14,476 nucleotides of DNA from Faecalibacterium sp. UBA7177 (GTDB lineage Bacteria; Bacillota; Clostridia; Oscillospirales; Ruminococcaceae). Location of the stretch: the NCBI GenBank assembly GCA_002491225.1, contig DKVN01000068.1:1-14476 (forward strand). Reading direction: 5' to 3'. A model generated the notes under the pieces. It made no database searches, had not been told where the DNA came from, and saw nothing but the letters and a program-made list of their open reading frames with translations. The position numbers were made by a program, and so were the translations under genes. Positions 1-6,955 of this stretch are shown one piece after another (positions within the stretch are counted from its first letter, which is position 1; each line of letters starts with the position of its first letter).

Positions 1-164
1 CCCACCGCCCGTTTGAGGGCCGCGGGTGTAAAATTGCCCGCCGTGCGGCGGGCGCTGAAGCTGGTCAGGCCAAGATAGACCGCGTCCGCCCCGCTGTAAA
101 CGGCGGCGCGCAGGGCGGCCTCGTCCCCGGCGGGGGCCAGGATCTCGATGGGGGCGGCGCTCAT
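1..164 (-). CDS. U32 family peptidase (collagenase-like), N-terminal part only
   Basis: Only the first 54 or so codons are inside the window; the gene runs off its left edge. The visible N-terminus reads MSAAPIEILAPAGDEAALRA and continues with AVYSGADAVYLGL, which is the typical opening of U32 peptidases: the ILAPAG strand followed by GADAVYLG. The start ATG at 164-162 overlaps the TGA stop of zapA (ATGA, 4 bases), so the two are translationally coupled. U32 proteins are known as collagenase-like proteases, and some relatives act in RNA or ubiquinone hydroxylation; in Clostridia a U32 gene directly after zapA is a common arrangement as far as I recall. Which U32 subgroup this is cannot be told from so short a piece. 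Confidence 0.88.
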   Translation of the reverse strand, partial: MSAAPIEILAPAGDEAALRAAVYSGADAVYLGLTSFSARRTAGNFTPAALKRAV

Positions 165-505
165 TGGCCGCTCTGTTCCTTGAGGTGGCGCACCTCCCGG
201 CGCAGCCGCTCCACCTCGCGGCCCGCCTCCTCGGCGGCGGCCTGCGCCTTGGCGGCGTCCTCAAGGTAGTTGCGGATCTGCCCGCGCATATTGTCCGCCC
301 CGCGGGCCGATCTCTGCATCTCATCGAGATATCCCAGCGCCGCCACCACCGCCGCGCTGGTGACCGAGGCGCTGGGCATCGCGGTCATGATCTCGTTCAT
401 GTCCGCGTCCAGCTGCTCGGCCAGGCCGGTGAGATACTCCTCGCTCTCGTCGGTGGCGATGATGTACTGCGAGCCGCAGACGGTGACCCGTACCCTGTTT
501 GCCAT
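161..505 (-). CDS. zapA: Cell division protein ZapA
   Basis: A protein of 114 residues. ZapA is a small cytoplasmic protein that binds FtsZ and bundles its filaments, helping Z-ring assembly. The N-terminal part (about residues 3-30) has the ZapA pattern: VRVTVCGSQYIIATDESEEY, then a helix with LAEQLDADMNEIM. A middle segment (about 44-62, SVTSAAVVAALGYLDEM) matches the family's helix, and the C-terminal third (about 80-110) is a charged coiled coil, as expected for the dimer and tetramer stalk. The length fits short Gram-positive ZapA proteins. The ATG at 505-503 is preceded by GGAGGG at 517-512 with 6 bases between. A promoter candidate lies at 611-639. It overlaps the U32 gene downstream by 4 bases. 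Confidence 0.9.
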   Translation of the reverse strand: MANRVRVTVCGSQYIIATDESEEYLTGLAEQLDADMNEIMTAMPSASVTSAAVVAALGYLDEMQRSARGADNMRGQIRNYLEDAAKAQAAAEEAGREVERLRREVRHLKEQSGQ

Positions 506-610
506 TCGGCACCCTCCATCCTATCAAAAACCGGCGGCGCCAGGCCGCCCGTGGTTGTCGCATCCGGCAGAGCGCGCCCGGCGGGGGCCGAAACGCGCTT
601 TGGCTCCTCT

Positions 611-639
611 ATTATATAATAAAACGCCCCGGCTGCAAA
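611..639 (-). promoter_or_regulatory. Promoter candidate for zapA
   Basis: On the minus strand a perfect -10 TATAAT occupies 616-611 and a -35-like TTTGCA (4 of 6 matches) occupies 639-634, with a 17-base spacer. Transcription would start near 604, giving a leader of about 100 bases before zapA. The -10 sits in the self-complementary ATTATATAAT, so a rightward reading cannot be excluded by this hexamer alone. Confidence 0.5.
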
Positions 640-764
640 GCCCCGGCGCGAAATTTTTCGATTCATGGGGCAGGATGGAGCGTTTTTGGGTGGGACAGAG
701 CGGCTTTTGGGCGGCGGAGCGGGTGAAAATTTCTTTTCCGACGGCTAAAAATTCCGAATTCTCC

Positions 765-793
765 TTGAAACCGGGGCCCTATATCAGTATAAT
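765..793 (+). promoter_or_regulatory. Sigma-A type promoter of the glgP-GH13 unit
   Basis: TTGAAA at 765-770 and TATAAT at 788-793 with a spacer of exactly 17 bases; 11 of 12 positions match the housekeeping consensus. The predicted start near 800 gives a leader of about 120 bases before the glgP ribosome binding site (AGGAGA at 921-926). This is the strongest promoter match in the window. Confidence 0.85.
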
Positions 794-935
794 ATGAGTA
801 GTCCGGCCTGCGCGTGGGGCGCTGCCGGGTCTGTTTTCTATTGCCTGCACTGCGCATTTGGCGCAGAATTTTACAAAACAGCGCGGCGGGGCTCTTCGTG
901 CCCCTGCCCGCCACAAAACAAGGAGACGTGACAAG

Positions 936-3344
936 ATGCTTTCCAAACCGACCAAGCAAGAGTGCGAGAAGATGCTGCGCGCCACCCTGACAAACGAGTA
1001 CGGCGTTGATCTGGACCTTGCCAGCAACGCCCAGATCTACCGCGCGCTGGCAATCCTCTGCCGCAGGCGGATGAGCCAGCAGCACAAAAAGTTCCAGGCC
1101 AAGGTGTGCGGCGCGGGCAAAAAGCAGGTGTACTACCTGTGCATGGAGTTTTTGATGGGCCGCAGCCTCAAGATGAGCCTGTTCAACCTGGGGCTGAACG
1201 AGATGGTCGAGAGCGTGCTGGCCGACCATGACATCAAGCTCGAGACCATCTACGAGGAGGAGCCGGACGCGGGCCTTGGCAACGGCGGGCTTGGCCGGCT
1301 GGCCGCCTGCTACCTCGACGGCATGGCCACCACCTGCGTGCCCGGCACCGGCTACTCGATTTTGTACGAGTACGGCATCTTCAAGCAGAAGATCGTGGAC
1401 GGCTGGCAGCAGGAGCGGGCCGACAACTGGCTGCCCGGCGGGCAGGTATGGCTGAAGGCCCACTTTGACCAGGCCATCGAGATCCGGTTTGACGGCTATG
1501 TCGAGGAGACCTGGGACAACGGCTTCCACCATGTCAAGCATCGGGATTACAACAGCGTGATGGCGATCCCCTACGACATGTATGTGCAGGGCTACAACAG
1601 CCCCGGCACCGCCAAGCTGCGGCTGTGGCAGGCCAAGGCCCCGGATTTCGACATGAACAGCTTCAACGCGGGCGAGTACAGCAGCGCCATCAGCAAAAAC
1701 GCCTCGGCCGAGCTGATCAGCAAGATCCTCTACCCCAACGACAACCATGTCGAGGGCAAGATTCTGCGGCTGCGCCAGCAGTACTTCCTCTCGGCGGCCT
1801 CGATCGGCGATATCGTGCATAACCACCTCAACCAGTACGGCACCCTCAACAACCTGCCGGACAAGGCGGCCATCCAGCTCAACGACACCCACCCGACCCT
1901 CGCCATCCCCGAGCTGATGCGGATTCTGCTCGACGAGTGCGGGTTTGACTGGGATTACGCCTTCCGCATCTGCCAGCGCACCTTTGCCTACACCAACCAC
2001 ACGGTGATGAGCGAGGCGCTGGAGAAGTGGAACATCGACATCTTCAAGATGACCCTGCCCCGCATCTACTCGATTGTGCAGGAGATGGACCGGCAGTGCC
2101 GCGCCTCGCTGGAAAAGGCCTTCCCCGGCGACCAGGGCAAGATTGACTATATGGCCATTCTGGGCGACGGCCAGGTGCGGATGGCCAACATCTGCTGCTA
2201 CACCTGCCACACCATCAACGGCGTCTCCAAGCTGCACAGCGAGATCATCAAGGAGAGCGTCTTCCACGACTATTTCCTCTACAAGCCCCAGGCCTTCAAG
2301 AACGTGACCAACGGCATCGCCTACCGCCGCTGGCTGCTGGCGAGCAACCCCCGGCTGACCAACCTTTTGAGCGAGACGATCGGGGACGGCTTCAAGGCTG
2401 ACGCCGCGGAGCTGGCGAAATTTGCCAAATTTGCCGATGACAAGGGCGTTTTGGAGCAGCTGGACAAGGTGAAGCGGGCGAACAAGGAAGAGTTCGCGAA
2501 CTATATCTTCAAGACCACCGGCCAGCAGATCGACCCGGACTCGATCTTCGACTGCCAGGTCAAGCGGCTGCACGAGTACAAGCGCCAGCACCTCAATGCG
2601 CTGAACATCGCGGCCCAGTACCTCTACCTCAAGGAGAACCCGAACGCCGATGTCCCGGCCAAGACCTATCTCTTCGGCGCCAAGGCGGCCCCCGGCTACT
2701 ACATGGCCAAGCAGATCATCCGCATGATCTGCAAGCTGGGCAAGCTGATCGACTCCGACCCGGTGGTGCGCGAAAAGCTGCGGATCGTCTACCTCGAGGA
2801 CTACAGCGTCAGCCTCTCGGAGCATCTGATGCCCGCCAGCGAGGTGAGCGAGCAGATCAGCCTGGCCGGCACCGAGGCCAGCGGCACCGGCAACATGAAG
2901 TTCATGCTCAACGGTGCGGTGACCCTGGGCACCCTCGACGGCGCGAATGTCGAGATCGCGATGGCCGCCGGGATGGAGAACGAGATCATCTTTGGCATGC
3001 GCACCGCCGAGGTGAACCAGCTCAAGTCGATGGGCTATCACCCGAGTATGTTCATCAACCAGGACGATGTGGCGATGGAGGTGCTGAACTTCCTCGAGCG
3101 CGGGTTTGACGGCGAGGATTTCCGCGAGGTGATCCACAACCTGCAGACGGTCGACCCCTACATGGTGATGGCCGACTTCAAGGATTACCGCCGCGCCCAG
3201 GCCGATCTGGCCAAGATGTACGCCGACCGCCCCCACTGGAACCGCATGAGCCTGGCCAACATCGCCCAGAGCGGCATCTTCAGCGCCGACCGCAGCGTGC
3301 TGGACTACACCCGCGATATCTGGAAGGCCAGCCAGGTGAAGTAA
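936..3344 (+). CDS. glgP: Glycogen/starch/maltodextrin phosphorylase
   Basis: A protein of 802 residues, the normal length for GT35 phosphorylases (roughly 800-840). It removes glucose units from non-reducing ends of alpha-1,4-glucans as glucose-1-phosphate, in the cytoplasm, with pyridoxal phosphate. Seen: the glycine-rich DAGLGNGGLGRLAACYLDG at about 111-129; LNDTHPTLAIPELMR at about 315-329; KRLHEYKRQHLN at about 543-554; and the cofactor signature EASGTGNMKF at 647-656, where Lys655 should carry the cofactor. The ATG at 936 is preferred over an in-frame TTG at 858, because AGGAGA lies at 921-926 and the family N-terminus starts close to this Met. The GH13 gene follows 6 bases after the stop. 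No other glg genes are visible, so a glycogen versus maltodextrin preference is undecided. Confidence 0.95.
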   Translation: MLSKPTKQECEKMLRATLTNEYGVDLDLASNAQIYRALAILCRRRMSQQHKKFQAKVCGAGKKQVYYLCMEFLMGRSLKMSLFNLGLNEMVESVLADHDIKLETIYEEEPDAGLGNGGLGRLAACYLDGMATTCVPGTGYSILYEYGIFKQKIVDGWQQERADNWLPGGQVWLKAHFDQAIEIRFDGYVEETWDNGFHHVKHRDYNSVMAIPYDMYVQGYNSPGTAKLRLWQAKAPDFDMNSFNAGEYSSAISKNASAELISKILYPNDNHVEGKILRLRQQYFLSAASIGDIVHNHLNQYGTLNNLPDKAAIQLNDTHPTLAIPELMRILLDECGFDWDYAFRICQRTFAYTNHTVMSEALEKWNIDIFKMTLPRIYSIVQEMDRQCRASLEKAFPGDQGKIDYMAILGDGQVRMANICCYTCHTINGVSKLHSEIIKESVFHDYFLYKPQAFKNVTNGIAYRRWLLASNPRLTNLLSETIGDGFKADAAELAKFAKFADDKGVLEQLDKVKRANKEEFANYIFKTTGQQIDPDSIFDCQVKRLHEYKRQHLNALNIAAQYLYLKENPNADVPAKTYLFGAKAAPGYYMAKQIIRMICKLGKLIDSDPVVREKLRIVYLEDYSVSLSEHLMPASEVSEQISLAGTEASGTGNMKFMLNGAVTLGTLDGANVEIAMAAGMENEIIFGMRTAEVNQLKSMGYHPSMFINQDDVAMEVLNFLERGFDGEDFREVIHNLQTVDPYMVMADFKDYRRAQADLAKMYADRPHWNRMSLANIAQSGIFSADRSVLDYTRDIWKASQVK

Positions 3345-3350
3345 GCGGCC

Positions 3351-5171
3351 ATGGAACGACTGTTTAACAGCCTGCTCGCGGCTTACAAAACCCCCTTTGG
3401 CGCGGTGCGCGCGGGCGAGGAAGTTCGCTTTTGCCTGACCGTGCCCGAGCATGTCGGCTTTGTGCAGCCCCGGCTGGTGCTCCGCCGGGACGGCGGCGGG
3501 GCTGCCGAGTACCAGATGGCCTACCTTGCCACCGAGGAGGGCATCTGCCGGTTTGAATACACCCTCACCGCCCCGGCGGTCGGGCTCTATTTCTACCACT
3601 TTGACCTTTATTCGGACTACCGCAAAATCTTTCGGGGCGAGGGGGGCGAAGGGGTGATCGGCACCGAGCCGGACGGCCCGGCCTGGCAGCTGACCGTCTA
3701 CGAGCCGGATTTTACGACCCCCGAGAGCCTCAAGGGCTCGGTCCTCTACCAGATCTTCCCCGACCGCTTTTTTGAGGGGCGGCCGGGCAAGGAGATGCCC
3801 TTTGCCGACCGCATCTACCGCCAGCACAAGCAGGGCAAGCCCTACTTCTGGCCCAACGAGACCGGCGGCTACCTCAACCGGGACTACTACGGCGGGGACT
3901 TTGAGGGCATCCGGCAAAAATTGCCTTACCTGCAGAGCCTCAGGGTGGGCTGGATCTACCTCAACCCCATCTTTGAGGCGCACGCCAACCACCGCTACAA
4001 CACCGCCGACTATATGAACGCCGACCCCCTGCTGGGCACCAACGAGGAGTTCAGCCGGCTGTGTGCCGAGGCGAAGGAGCGGGGCATCCGCATCATCCTG
4101 GACGGGGTGTTCAGCCACACCGGGTCGGACAGCATCTACTTTAACCGCGAGGGCCGGTACGGCCGGGGCGGGGCCTACCGCAACATCTGCAGCCCCTACC
4201 ACAGCTGGTACGATTTCAGCAAGGATTACCCCTGCGGCTACCGCAGCTGGTGGGGCTTTTCGAGCCTGCCCGAGGTGAACGAGCACGACCCCGAGTACCA
4301 GAAGTTCATCTGCGGCCCCGGCGGGGTGATCGACACCTGGATGCAGCGGGGGGCGAGCGGCTTCCGGCTGGATGTGGCGGACGAGCTGCCGGATGATTTT
4401 ATCGAGAAGATCCGCTGTGCGGTCAAGGCCCACGGGGAGGACTGCTACCTCTTGGGCGAGGTGTGGGAGGACGCCACCACCAAGCTGGCGTATGATGTGC
4501 GCCGCACCTACCTGCTGGGCAAGGGGCTGGACGCTGTCATGAACTACCCCTTCCGCAATGCGATCCTGGCCTTTGTGGGGGGCGGCAGCGCGGCGGATTT
4601 TGCCGGGCAGGTGATGGACATCTGCGAGCACTACCCCGCCCCGGCGCTGCACACCCTGATGAACTTCCTCTCGAGCCACGACACCGAGCGGGCGGTCACC
4701 GCGCTGGCGGGCGAGCCGATTTTGGGGCGGGACCGCTACTGGCAGAGCAAGCAGCACCTCGCCCCCGAGGCCTACGAGGAGGGGGTGCGCCGGATGATCC
4801 TGGCCTACACCCTGCTCTACACCCTGCCGGGGGTGCCCTGCATCTACTACGGGGACGAGGTGGCCATGCAGGGCTACAAGGACCCCTTCAACCGCGGCTA
4901 CTTTGACTGGGACAGCACCGAGGAGCGGCTGCGCGCGGTGCTGCGCGGCCTTGCCGAGCTGCGGCAGGGGTGCGACGCCTTCCGGGACGGGGCGATCGAG
5001 ATGGTGGAGGCGAGCGGGGAGCTGCTGCACTACCGCCGCATTGGCAAGACGCAGACCGCCGACATTTTGGTCAACCGCACCGAGACGCTGCTGACCCGCG
5101 CCGCGGCCGACGGCCAGGCGGTGGAGGTAAACCCGATGGGCCACACGGTTGTGACCAGCGCGCGGTGCTGA
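3351..5171 (+). CDS. GH13 alpha-glucan hydrolase (neopullulanase / cyclomaltodextrinase / alpha-amylase-like)
   Basis: A protein of 606 residues. An N-terminal beta-rich domain (about 1-125, CBM34-like in position) precedes a (beta/alpha)8 barrel. The GH13 conserved regions are all visible: DGVFSH at 251-256; GFRLDVADE at 337-345 with nucleophile Asp341; GEVWED at 369-374 with acid/base Glu370; and FLSSHDTE at 439-446 with Asp444. Region V-like MNYPFRNAIL is near 397-406. There is no signal peptide, so it acts inside the cell on imported or stored alpha-glucan. The gene begins 6 bases after glgP; AGGTGA at 3335-3340, inside the glgP end, is the likely ribosome binding site. Together they would give hydrolysis of branched or cyclic dextrins plus phosphorolysis. 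The exact substrate cannot be read from the sequence; debranching activity is possible. Confidence 0.92.
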   Translation: MERLFNSLLAAYKTPFGAVRAGEEVRFCLTVPEHVGFVQPRLVLRRDGGGAAEYQMAYLATEEGICRFEYTLTAPAVGLYFYHFDLYSDYRKIFRGEGGEGVIGTEPDGPAWQLTVYEPDFTTPESLKGSVLYQIFPDRFFEGRPGKEMPFADRIYRQHKQGKPYFWPNETGGYLNRDYYGGDFEGIRQKLPYLQSLRVGWIYLNPIFEAHANHRYNTADYMNADPLLGTNEEFSRLCAEAKERGIRIILDGVFSHTGSDSIYFNREGRYGRGGAYRNICSPYHSWYDFSKDYPCGYRSWWGFSSLPEVNEHDPEYQKFICGPGGVIDTWMQRGASGFRLDVADELPDDFIEKIRCAVKAHGEDCYLLGEVWEDATTKLAYDVRRTYLLGKGLDAVMNYPFRNAILAFVGGGSAADFAGQVMDICEHYPAPALHTLMNFLSSHDTERAVTALAGEPILGRDRYWQSKQHLAPEAYEEGVRRMILAYTLLYTLPGVPCIYYGDEVAMQGYKDPFNRGYFDWDSTEERLRAVLRGLAELRQGCDAFRDGAIEMVEASGELLHYRRIGKTQTADILVNRTETLLTRAAADGQAVEVNPMGHTVVTSARC

Positions 5172-5247
5172 GCGGGCCGCATCGACCTGATAACACACGG
5201 GAATATCAAAAGCGCAAAATACAAACAGGAAAAATCCAGAGGAAAGA

Positions 5248-5285
5248 GGCCGCCGCCCCACAGGTTTGTGGGGCGGCGGCCTTTT
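5248..5285 (+). terminator. Terminator after the glgP-GH13 unit
   Basis: A perfect 15-bp stem (5248-5262 with 5267-5281) around a GGTT loop, followed by TTTT at 5282-5285. It lies between convergent genes. On the minus strand the stem is followed by a pyrimidine-rich tract with a later TTTTT, so it may also stop the leftward gene that ends at 5374. Confidence 0.88.
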
Positions 5286-5373
5286 GGCGTTGGTTTGCTG
5301 TTTTTGGGCGATGGTGCGGGTTTTTCTGCGTCTGCCGTGTTCGTCGCATTTACGGCGTGCCCGGCGGCCTTGC

Positions 5374-6444
5374 TCAGGCGCGGGCGGTGCAGCCGGGGCG
5401 GGCGGCCTCCCACCGCTGGCGGAAGGCCTCGCGGTTGCCGCGGTAGGCGGCCTCGGTCTCCTGGCTGTAGCCCAGCACCACGCCGGGCATGGTGTCGTGC
5501 ATCGCCTCGAGGGCGGCCTGCACCTGCTGCTCGGGCATCGAGAGGTCCACCTGCTTGCCGTTCATCAGCCGCAGCCGCAGCGCGTAGCTCTTGCCGGTGG
5601 GGATGACGCCGCGGTAGTGGTTGGTGGTACACTGGTAGGCCCAGGCCACCTCCCAGGGGCGCAGCAGGGTGGGCTTGGGGCCGTTTTCGTAAAGGAAGAA
5701 CTCCTCGTCCATCCGCAGGCCGGACACCGGCTCGCGGGACTGATAAAACTGGTCGAACCGCTCCTCCATCTGCTGGGGATCGCCCATCGAGGCCAGCTTG
5801 CGGCGCAGCGGCTTTTGATAGGCGCCGCTCAGCGCGCGGGCAAGCCGCACCGCGCCCCAGACGATGAGCGCGAGGCTGACCACCAGCATCACCCAGCTGG
5901 TGGTGATGTTGGTGCCGTACACACTGTCCACGTCGATGTACAGCAGCAAAAAGCGGTCCTTCTGCATCCCGCTCATCTGGTCGTAGCCCAGCGCATCCTT
6001 GTAGTACTGCAGCTGGGTGCCCTCCATCGGCAGCACGGTGCCGCGCACCGAGAAGACCATATTGTAGTTGCCGCTCTGGTTCTGCTTAAGCATCTCGCGG
6101 GTGTCCTGCACGAGGGTGCGGGGCACATGCAGGCCCATGCAGTGGTCGGGGCCGCAGTCGATCAGATAGTACATATCGGTGATAGTCGAGGCGGTGGAGC
6201 CCTCGCGGCGCTCCTCGGTGTTCATGTACCAATCGTAAAGATAGTCGATCCTGGCCTCGACAAAGGTGTTTTCCAGCTCCTCCACCGGAACCTCGGTGAG
6301 CTGTTTGGGGGCAAGGGTGGCCGGCAGGCCGTAGCACTTGAAGAGGATCAGGAGCGCGATGCCGCCCGCGATCAGCAAAAGCGAGCTCGGCAGGGCCTTT
6401 TTGATGCTGCGCTGCTTGAGGGTTTGCATGGTCTCCACACACAT
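5374..6444 (-). CDS. Two-helix membrane protein of unknown function (possibly DUF6709-like)
   Basis: A protein of 356 residues that I cannot assign with certainty. Hydrophobic segments at about 20-38 (SSLLLIAGGIALLILF) and 182-203 (TSWVMLVVSLALIVWGAV) bracket a domain of about 140 residues with CGPDHC at 97-102. The second helix is followed by a basic, soluble C-terminal domain (about 205-356) containing LRPWEVAWAY at 261-270. The topology (short inside, loop outside, domain inside) resembles proteins annotated DUF6709 as I remember them, but I cannot check this. Starts compete: ATG at 6444 (AAGGA four bases upstream), a GTG one codon earlier, and ATG at 6429 after GGAG. I chose 6444. It is divergent from the BlaI-type operon and convergent with GH13; no functional link to either is shown. 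Confidence 0.8.
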   Translation of the reverse strand: MCVETMQTLKQRSIKKALPSSLLLIAGGIALLILFKCYGLPATLAPKQLTEVPVEELENTFVEARIDYLYDWYMNTEERREGSTASTITDMYYLIDCGPDHCMGLHVPRTLVQDTREMLKQNQSGNYNMVFSVRGTVLPMEGTQLQYYKDALGYDQMSGMQKDRFLLLYIDVDSVYGTNITTSWVMLVVSLALIVWGAVRLARALSGAYQKPLRRKLASMGDPQQMEERFDQFYQSREPVSGLRMDEEFFLYENGPKPTLLRPWEVAWAYQCTTNHYRGVIPTGKSYALRLRLMNGKQVDLSMPEQQVQAALEAMHDTMPGVVLGYSQETEAAYRGNREAFRQRWEAARPGCTARA

Positions 6445-6469
6445 CACATCCTTATGGTTATTGGGGCTG

Positions 6470-6502
6470 CCCGGCGCGGGATGGGGCGCATCCCGCGCCG
6501 GG
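6470..6502 (-). other. Strong hairpin in the leader of the membrane protein gene
   Basis: Arms CCCGGCGCGGGAT (6470-6482) and its exact complement (6490-6502) pair over 13 bases around a 7-base loop. The element ends about 17 bases before the ribosome binding site of the leftward gene. No T-run follows on either strand, so it is not an obvious terminator; it may influence translation or RNA stability. Confidence 0.55.
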
Positions 6503-6530
6503 GGCCGCTTTGCGCGGTGATTCTACTACT

Positions 6531-6560
6531 GTTTTAGCATGGACAGGTCGGCCGCGTCAA
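6531..6560 (-). promoter_or_regulatory. Weak promoter candidate for the leftward membrane protein gene
   Basis: On the minus strand TTGACG (5 of 6) lies at 6560-6555 and TAAAAC (4 of 6) at 6536-6531, with an 18-base spacer. No better pair was seen upstream of the gene. The predicted leader would include the 6470-6502 hairpin. Confidence 0.35.
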
Positions 6561-6637
6561 GAGGGATGGAAAAAATGGCAGCAGCGCGGCAGGCAGGCAA
6601 CGGGCGGGCAACGGGCGGCGGGATGCGAAAAAAGGGG

Positions 6638-6666
6638 TTGACAGGCCTGGTCTATTGTGTTAGACT
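6638..6666 (+). promoter_or_regulatory. Promoter of the blaI-M56/M23 operon
   Basis: A perfect -35 TTGACA at 6638-6643 and a -10 TAGACT (4 of 6) at 6661-6666 with a 17-base spacer. The -10 is part of the right arm of operator 1, so repressor binding and polymerase binding would be mutually exclusive. Transcription would start near 6673, about 283 bases before the blaI start codon. Confidence 0.7.
6650..6665 (+). promoter_or_regulatory. Operator-like dyad 1 (GTCTA-N6-TAGAC)
   Basis: An inverted repeat GTCTA (6650-6654), TTGTGT, TAGAC (6661-6665) covering the spacer and -10 of the promoter. BlaI/MecI repressors are known to bind dyads with a CTACA-type half-site; here the CTA core is kept but the flanking bases differ. 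Binding by the adjacent BlaI-type repressor is inferred from position and from the second copy. Confidence 0.65.
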
Positions 6667-6674
6667 TGTCCCAT

Positions 6675-6696
6675 CAGGTCTAATGCAATAGACCTG
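6675..6696 (+). promoter_or_regulatory. Operator-like dyad 2 (CAGGTCTA-N6-TAGACCTG)
   Basis: A perfect 8-bp-arm palindrome with a 6-base spacer (ATGCAA), starting just downstream of the predicted transcription start. It shares the GTCTA/TAGAC arms and the N6 spacing with dyad 1; centre-to-centre distance is 28 bases. Pairs of dyads at the promoter and early transcribed region are typical of autoregulated bla/mec operons. Confidence 0.7.
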
Positions 6697-6832
6697 GCAA
6701 GGGGCGGCAGAGGCCGCCGCGGGATGTCCGGCGCGCGCGGGAGTTTCTTTCGCGCGGGGCGGATGCGCCGCCTGCGGGGAGTGGAGGGCGCGCAGTCCGC
6801 GCGGAGGATGTTTCCCTGCGAATGGTTTAAGA

Positions 6833-6854
6833 GCCCCCCAAGGGGGCGTTTTCT
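6833..6854 (+). terminator. Terminator-like hairpin inside the blaI leader (possible attenuator)
   Basis: GCCCCC (6833-6838), a CAA loop, GGGGGC (6842-6847) and then GTTTTCT. The all-GC stem is short (6 bp) but the T-rich end makes it terminator-like. It lies about 100 bases before blaI, inside the predicted transcript, so it would reduce read-through unless something prevents it from forming. It may instead be part of a longer repeat with 6857-6895. Confidence 0.4.
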
Positions 6855-6864
6855 CAGGGGAATA

Positions 6865-6895
6865 TCCCCCATGCGGACGGATGGAAGCTGCGGCC
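6865..6895 (+). repeat. Dispersed intergenic repeat, copy 1
   Basis: This 31-base stretch (TCCCCC, one variable base, then TGCGGACGGATGGAAGCTGC and onward) recurs on the minus strand at 14446-14476 with 29 of 31 bases identical. Both copies lie upstream of genes. A small hairpin GGGGA-ATA-TCCCC (6857-6869) overlaps its left end. Confidence 0.75.
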
Positions 6896-6955
6896 TGGCC
6901 ACTCCCCGCCTGCCGGGCGAAGAGGGCGCGGTGCGCGCCGGAAAGGAAAAGCAAC

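Larger units (their letters stand above)
506..935. other. Divergent intergenic region zapA / glgP
   Basis: About 430 bases without a gene. It contains a leftward promoter candidate for zapA (611-639) and a strong rightward promoter for glgP (765-793), followed by about 120 bases of glgP leader. The stretch 660-760 is AT-richer than the rest of the window. The direct repeat GCCCCGGC near 625-648 is not an inverted repeat and gives no terminator. I see no small gene here. Confidence 0.7.
6450..6955. other. Divergent intergenic region: membrane protein gene / blaI
   Basis: About 500 bases without a convincing gene. In order it holds: a 13-bp hairpin (6470-6502), a weak leftward promoter candidate (6531-6560), a short CAACGGGCGG tandem duplication near 6599-6620, the TTGACA promoter with two operator-like dyads (6638-6696), and a long leader for blaI with a terminator-like hairpin (6833-6852), a small hairpin (6857-6869) and a dispersed repeat (6865-6895). 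Confidence 0.7.

Noticed and set aside
621..650. Possible terminator downstream of the GCCCCGGC repeats with AATTTTT
   Set aside because: The two GCCCCGGC blocks are direct, not inverted, so they do not form a stem.
858..935. Upstream TTG start for glgP
   Set aside because: It would add 26 residues rich in Arg and Ala that are not part of the phosphorylase family N-terminus, and the ribosome binding site fits the ATG at 936.
663..5261. A 1532-codon open frame on the minus strand opposite glgP and GH13
   Set aside because: It mirrors two clear genes on the plus strand; GC-rich codon use removes stop codons from the antisense frame. The protein has no recognisable domain and no ribosome binding site.
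5266..6537. A 423-codon plus-strand open frame opposite the membrane protein gene
   Set aside because: The minus-strand protein has proper membrane helices and a ribosome binding site; the plus-strand translation is His/Ala/Val-rich and resembles nothing.
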